From NCBI RefSeq assembly GCF_901709675.1, contig NC_051103.1, positions 4,883,501 through 4,947,500 on the forward strand: a stretch of 64,000 nt of DNA. The letters run 5' to 3'. The notes below the pieces were generated by a model, which ran no database searches, was not told where the DNA came from, and worked only from the letters and a program-made list of their open reading frames with translations. Of this stretch, positions 58,101-64,000 are shown piece after piece (position 1 is the first letter of the stretch; each line of letters begins with the position of its first letter). This DNA is from Syngnathus acus. Its lineage: Eukaryota; Chordata; Actinopteri; Syngnathiformes; Syngnathidae. Both the position numbers and the translations under genes were made by a program.

Positions 58101-61100
58101 GCAAAAACCCGAAGCACCCCCCCCCTCCATCTCTCCCGGGGGACGCCGTTGGAAACGCGCACTGACGCTCTTCCTCTCCTGCGCGTTCTTGCCTTGGTGA
58201 GACACAAATTCCCACTTCCTGTCAAACTTCCAGTGCTGCTTTTTCCTGTCAAAATTCCACAGCCATTAAACTTTCCTGGCAAGCGTTCAGAAAACAGTTT
58301 GGGATGGGGGAAGGAGGGCGGTGAGGGGGGGATGGTGGGGGTCTTGGGTTCCACCCTTCGACCTCCTCGTCTTCTCTCCTCTGGAGATCTCACATCCTGC
58401 TGGCCACCTTCAATAAAGATCTGACTTCATTCTTGTTTTCGCTGCTGATCGGGTTTCTTCAAAAAAGTGTTTTTCAGAGTGTGTCCAGACGAGACGTCCA
58501 CCCCCTCCAACCGTACTATAACAACCCCCCCCCAACAACACCACTGTCACGCTTTTCCTTTTGCCCGTGTCTCGTCCAAGATAAAGCACGGCAGGGATTA
58601 GTCTGAGGCAAATATGGAACTGGAGACTGTGATTTTGTCACGCTCTGAAACCATTTATGCAAGACAAACAACATGGTCTCCCAAGCGAGGCCAGGAGGAG
58701 GTGGTGGAAGACGAGGTAGTGGTGCTGGTGTTGCAGCTACCGTGCAAGTCCTCCTTTCTGATCTTCATGTCACAGTGGAATTAGTTTTTGCTTTTATCAA
58801 AAGGTTGCTTCGTTCCTTTCTACCTTTAATTACTACAAAAGCCTTCATGTTGTCTCCACTTTCCACACATAAGGGTGAGGTCTTAGTTTTGGTATACTCT
58901 GTGTCTAGTTTTAGGCTTAAGATGTCATCCTGGGTCTTGATTAAGGTTCCGGGCTCAGGTGGCTGATGAATGTTTTGAGTAGAACCTTTCAATGTTTACA
59001 TTCTGGTCCAAGTACTGATTTGGGTCTTGCTTTGGATGCCCTGTTAACACTGAAGTTGAGGTTGAGGCCTATACGGCATTGGTTTTGGTATATCGAAGCA
59101 TCTCAACTCCCCACTGAGGTTTGCGGCCCAAACCAGCTGCTCACACTTGTAAAATTCATGTGTGCATGTGCGGGTGTGAGTATATGTAGCCCTCGACCCG
59201 AACCGGTCCAAATGAGAACAATCTGTTCGGGCTGGACGCCGGAGCGGGAGCGTGGGAGGCCGCCAAAGTTTCAGCGCTCGTCAAAGGAGAGCAGGACTGA
59301 CAGCAGGAGGACCAGCCAGGTCCAGACACCTGCGGCGGAAGCTCTCTTTGATTGGAGGGGGCAAGGGGGGGTGGTCCAAAGCAGACCACGTCGGGCTGAA
59401 CAGGCGTGTTGTAATAACTAAGAGACTGGGGTTGTAAGATGATAGCCTGGCAGGAATTAGTTGACTAGCTGAGACTTCCCGTTCAGACCAAAGTCAGCAC
59501 GGAATGCGATCGGTGTTCCCGTTCTCGGTGTTAGTGTGAACAGAGCGGCCGGGGATGATGGAGCGGGGGAGCCGCACTGTGCAGAGTGCGAGCTTATGAA
59601 CATTGGTGATGATGACAGTACGCAGAGATTGAGGGGGGGGGTGTTCGTGGTTGGGGGTGCGAGTCACCCTGAGGTGCCGACAGCCTTGGTGAAAGTTCTG
59701 CCCTCTGCGGGGACGGCACCGTGGAACCCGATATGGCCTTTTGGAGTCCCATCAGCTGGTGCCCGCCGCTGGGCCTGTTTCCTTTTGATGCGGGGTTAAT
59801 TCAGCGCTCATAAAAAAAATTGCAAATAATTTAGGGAGTACTGTACTACAACATTTAGTACAAAAATGCATGTTGTGAGAGCTTAGAGAGGAAGAAAGTG
59901 CAGAGAGGATGGAGCGGTTGACTGCTTTACGATGAAAAATGGAGGATGTTATGTTTGATGGTGTTATTCACGGCTGACGTGACTCGACGTTAAACGGGCC
60001 TCCAGGAACTGCCGACAGCACGCTTCCTCCGCGGCCATGTTGTCTTTGCTTCCCTCCGGACGGAGCACGGCGCTGTTTTCGGCGCGGTGGGTCAACGTGA
60101 ATCCACGTTCACAGATGGTTGGTGCTAATGGCTCGTGTTGCTATCGCTCGGGGGCAGTGGGGTAAAAACCATGTCCAGGGAAAACAGTGAAACAAACACC
60201 AATGTGATCCCGCGCTTGTTTTGGTTGGAGCTAACTCCTGCTGACTGGCATAACAAACTGTCGGGTCGTTCAGGCTACCATCAGATGATATAATTGTAAC
60301 GTGTCTATTGCATGCTAAAAGAAACAAGAGAGGGAACAAAAATGAACTCTCGCTCTCTCTGGGAGTGTGTGAGGACTTTTTTCCCAGTGCAATCATTGGG
60401 CGTGGATGTTAGCAGCATCATACAATGGCCTTAGACGCATATTGTTACGCTTTGACCCATTGTGAACCCCCTACATTGGAATTACCTTCCACGCTCTCCG
60501 GCCAGCTTTCCTGCTCCTTGTTCCTCACCCAGACTACCTTCACTCACCTTTCCCCCCTCCCCCTCCCGACTTCCCATTTCCCATCCCATTGCCTGTTGCT
60601 ATTTTCCTCAATTTGCTTCCAGACAATTAAGAGGACGTGAGCCAAATGTCTGTACAGAAACAGACACCAAGGGTAGACGGTGGAGGGCTATCGTCTTGCC
60701 CTTTGTCCAACAAAAACTTGGCGTTCCTCAACCCCGGCAGAATCCACATCCGACCTGACAAACAATGTCACGGCGGAATAAAACCGCATCCAAGATGGGG
60801 GAGGCTCACCCGCCAATTCGCTAACACGCAAAGTATCCGCAGAGCGCACACGTGTCTGGAACGCTGTGTCTCACTTGTCGGGGAGGCTGAGGTGTCACAG
60901 GAAGTCGGAGTGCGATTCCAACGGCCCTGCAGCTGGCTGACGGCTGCGCTCTGAGGGCTTAATCCTTGGGGTTTTAACTAGGATTTGGGTCGTCAGAGAA
61001 AAAAACGCTTCCGGCTTCATAAAGATGTTGAAAAGAGGACTTCAGTGAAAATTTGATGCTGCTATTCTTAGTTATGCCAAAGGGGTAAAAAAGAAAGTCT

Positions 61101-61900
61101 GGAGAGTCTTTGACTGCCCGCTCTGCTTTGTCATTGGTTAAATCCACATCACGTGATTTAAAAAAAAATTAACCAGCATCTCCATTATCGAGCAGTCTCA
61201 ATTTATTGGGTACCGATGGAGGTTGGCAATATTAGCCATTGGTACTTAAGGCTTTTGGCTGTACTGCAACAGATGAGATTTGAGGGTTCATGTGTACGCC
61301 GCCACGCATGGAAGCGACGTAATGTGTTTTTACTCTTTGCGGGTGTGAAGGATGCTGACCTCATTCCCGCCCGTCTCGTCGTCCTCCTCCGGCTTGAGGC
61401 CGATACTGACAGCTCGGCTATTGTTCCAGCGAGTGCGTGGGCTCGCGGGGCTCCCATGTGGTAGAAATCATCCGCCCACGTGCTGCAGCCGACGGGGGCC
61501 CGAGACCATGAAACCGTATACCGAGTAAGAGCGAGAGAGAGTCTGTGGGCTGCAGGACGACGTTCTGATGAAAGACAGTGTGAGTGCGGGGAAAAATAAC
61601 AAACGCCAGGCTCCCGCACACACTCGAAAGTCACGCGAGAGGCTTTGCAAAGGCCTCGCGGGGCCCCGGCTGGTGGACGGGCAGACGTATGCGGGGCTGG
61701 AGGTGGGTGGGACACAGCCGCCTGGTTCTCCTGAGGCTGCTTTGGATGGAAGCCAGGCCGAGAGCTGGTGCGCCCTATTGGCTTGCACGCCATTATAAAA
61801 AAAAAAGAAAGCGAGCGTCTGCGCCCTTTCAAGTGGGTGACTGCATGTCCGTTTATTGAAGTCAGCTGCAACGCCGGTGAGGTATTATTCCCCAATACAG
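55161..61900. other. Region downstream of usp54 without a supported gene
   Basis: No frame matches a protein I recognise. AATAAA hexamers on the plus strand at about 57546 and 58409 sit in typical 3'-end contexts (CACTCAATAAAGACTTG and CTTCAATAAAGATCTG), so unannotated plus-strand transcripts are possible. Parts near 57650-57840, 59220-59400 and 61280-61760 are GC-rich and generate long chance ORFs. Conserved synteny would predict ppp3cb next, but none of its phosphatase motifs is visible here. Confidence 0.5.
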
Positions 61901-61907
61901 CCAATTA

Positions 61908-62455
61908 CCAGAGGTGGCAAAAGTACTCACACTTTGTTCTTAAACAGACGTGAGTTATGTAAAAAAGTGGAGGGTAATAGTTGAAGTACTGATTTAACTC
62001 CTTTACCAAATAAGAGTGAAAAAGTACAGACTGAATTCTTTTAAATAATTGATAAAAAGTGGGATCTTTTTTATACTGCAATTGCAACTTAATATTATTT
62101 TTTCTCCCCATGTGTTTCTTTTTAACAAACAAACAAACAATAAATTAAATCACATTGACAATACAAAAATATTTTTCTTTTAGGTTCGGCTTACGCACAA
62201 ATAAAGACAAATGAACCATGAATTTATATGAAAGCTAATTTATTTAAGTTGTTAATTTACTAAACACTTTGACGTGCAGTCCTTTAGGTTTTACACAACA
62301 ACTTTACAAAATCCTTCCAAACAAGTGTTAGCATTCCAAGCACATTTTGATAAAGTAAGTTGTAGAAAGTACAGATATGAGTTTTCAAATGCAAGGAGTA
62401 AAAGTAAATAGTCCGAAAAAAAAAGGGAGTACAGATACCTGGAAAATTGACCTAA
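61908..62455. mobile_element. Remnant of a non-autonomous fish repeat (CAGAGGTGGCAAAAGTACTC type)
   Basis: The segment starts CCAGAGGTGGCAAAAGTACT and later carries AAGTACAGATATGAG, GGAGTAAAAGTAAATAGTCC and GGGAGTACAGATACCTGGAA. This series of AGTAC/AAAAGTA words is familiar from hAT-like non-autonomous elements of teleosts. No transposase frame and no clear right terminal repeat are visible, so boundaries and class are approximate. Confidence 0.5.
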
Positions 62456-64000
62456 CTTCTCAGCGCTGCCAATTATTTATAAACGTGGTTAGAATCCCAA
62501 TGGAAGAAGCTGGCGTGAGTCCACATGCAGACATAAAAATATGGCTGAGGACATTATAAAAGCTTTGCCTCACTGTTCCCATGACTAAAGTGTGTTTACT
62601 GTGCTCTGAAGCCCGGCAGCACATTTTCACCTCAAACAAAAAATGTAAACCTACTTGCAGCTTTTTTTTGACAGCATGACCTCATGCGGCCTTGGGTCCT
62701 CCTCTTTTTTTTTTTTTTTTTTTTTAATGACAACACCTGTACTGGAAGAGCTGCCTTCTCATGGTCCGAAAGTTTCTGTGGAAACCCAAATCCCTGGAAT
62801 TTATTACAAGGGGGGGGCGTTAAACGTGCGGCTGATGCTCAGCAACCGTGAGCGGCCCTGAAACGCGTTAAACTGCCTTTCATGCTAACGTAAAAGGTTA
62901 ATTGGTGATTAACTCCGACTGGTGACATCATACGTGAACAATACGTCAGGGAAAATCAGGTATTGGGTTCTTGACTGTGCTGTTGTTGAACAGCACGTGA
63001 AACGGTCCACCTGCATGCCGAGACTATGAAGCAAAAAAGGGGTGGGACACTAATAACTCACATTCAATATATCCAATTTTAATAAAAGCAATTTATGGAA
63101 ATTTCATCTTGTACACCAACTATAGTGACAATCCTTTTATTCTGTCTGGTGTTACAATATAATCGGCAAAGGTGCCCAAAAAGACAATTCAGAAGAGCGG
63201 ACGGTAAAGAATCCAAGCCTGACCTCTTCAACTTTCTTATCTAAACAGGACGACCTTTACTGGCAGTACTGGTGGTGATGGTGGTGGTGGGGGGTGCCAT
63301 GGGGTAGCAGAGGACTCATCCATCACCCGTCAGCTCCCAGAGTGCACTGGGACTACTGGGGATTGCCATCATAAAAGTGTCACGGCTGCCGGAGAGAGCC
63401 TGGGACAACTAAAGACTAACACGGCCTCTTGACTGGAAGCTGACTGCGTAAAAAAAATAAAAAATAAATACTCAGGGCTCCTCAAGTCTCCAGCAGTGCG
63501 GGAGACATCTGTCATTGTAAAAAGTCTCAAGGACCCAAGCTTGAAATGGAACGGAAAGTTGGCCATGTTGGTTTGGAGCCCATTTTGGGCACATTCCAAA
63601 CTTCTACTTAAGAAGCAGCGAGACCAGGGATGGGACACTGGAACTTATACGTTGTCCAAAAAGTAACAAAAAATTACAATGACATTTGGGAATATTTCGT
63701 AGTCGGACACTGAGCAGTAGCCAGAGTGTGAGCTTCCTGTCGAACAAGGCCTTCAGTGTTTTCACGCGGTGATGGAGCGGTCGGTCGCGTGATGCTTCGC
63801 AGAGTAGAACCGTCGGTCGAACTTCCGGGGGTGTCGGGTCAGCATCAGCAAACGCCGGAGTGGGCGGGACGCGACGTCCAAAAAGCAGTATTTGGCAGGA
63901 AGTCTGATAATTTAAGGTTTCGGCTTCTAAGCTTTGACGGATTGCGCTGCGGAAAGTGTAGTATTTATTCCTCCTGAGGGACTCGCCAATCACATGAGAC
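62456..64000. other. Terminal intergenic segment
   Basis: Contains a T-run at 62706-62725, a GGT/GGTGAT-like triplet patch near 63265-63292, and otherwise unremarkable sequence. The minus-strand open frame at 63604-63993 shows no family motif. I see no supported gene. Confidence 0.5.

Noticed and set aside
58613-58783. 56-codon plus-strand small ORF beginning MELETVIL with an acidic/hydrophobic middle
   Set aside because: Too short to judge, no ortholog recalled, and an overlapping frame is also open. Could be revisited with ribosome profiling.
61203-61904. 233-residue minus-strand open frame, the longest outside recognised genes apart from exon-bearing ones
   Set aside because: GC-rich sequence lowers stop-codon frequency. 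The translation shows no domain, no repeated composition and no splice context, and overlapping frames on the other strand are also open.
63604-63993. 129-residue minus-strand open frame at the window end
   Set aside because: No recognisable motif; low-complexity leucine/serine composition typical of chance frames.
53419-64000. ppp3cb expected next by synteny with human
   Set aside because: No calcineurin motifs such as GDIHGQ, GDYVDRG or RGNHE were found in any frame, so the gene is presumably beyond the window or relocated.

Overview
The window is nuclear DNA from a vertebrate, most likely a teleost fish. It carries split genes with canonical GT-AG introns, many of them under 150 bases, numerous (CA)n/(GT)n microsatellites, fish-type interspersed repeat fragments, and proteins that align from memory with human 10q22.2 products. 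The block equals the human CAMK2G - SEC24C - SYNPO2L - MYOZ1 - USP54 neighbourhood. No prokaryotic, plasmid, CRISPR or rRNA/tRNA feature was seen.

Layout. 1-4980: the 5' end of camk2g on the minus strand (exons 1 and 2; the rest lies beyond base 1). 4980-9600: intergenic, with a degenerate tandem repeat near 5.1-5.5 kb. 9600-18350: complete sec24c, minus strand, 22 constitutive coding exons (1159 residues) plus two in-frame candidate cassette exons. 18350-19115: short divergent promoter interval. 19116-25534: synpo2l, plus strand, four coding exons, 1060 residues. 28834-31111: myoz1, plus strand, five coding exons, 245 residues. 31700-about 55150: usp54, plus strand, a non-coding first exon, a USP catalytic domain spread over nine exons and a long disordered tail; its last coding exon is ambiguous. 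55150-64000: no gene that I can support, only isolated poly(A)-type signals, repeats and chance ORFs.

Functionally the genes are a conserved synteny block and not an operon-like unit. sec24c encodes a COPII cargo adaptor. synpo2l and myoz1 are adjacent, same-strand striated-muscle Z-disc genes. usp54 encodes a ubiquitin-specific protease family protein, and camk2g a calcium/calmodulin kinase. The most interesting signals are a 69-base sec24c cassette exon that repeats the end of the preceding exon with mostly synonymous differences, a second 81-base sec24c cassette candidate, two GC-AG introns, an apparent lack of the MIT-like exon in usp54, and an eroded roughly 39-base minisatellite inside usp54 introns.
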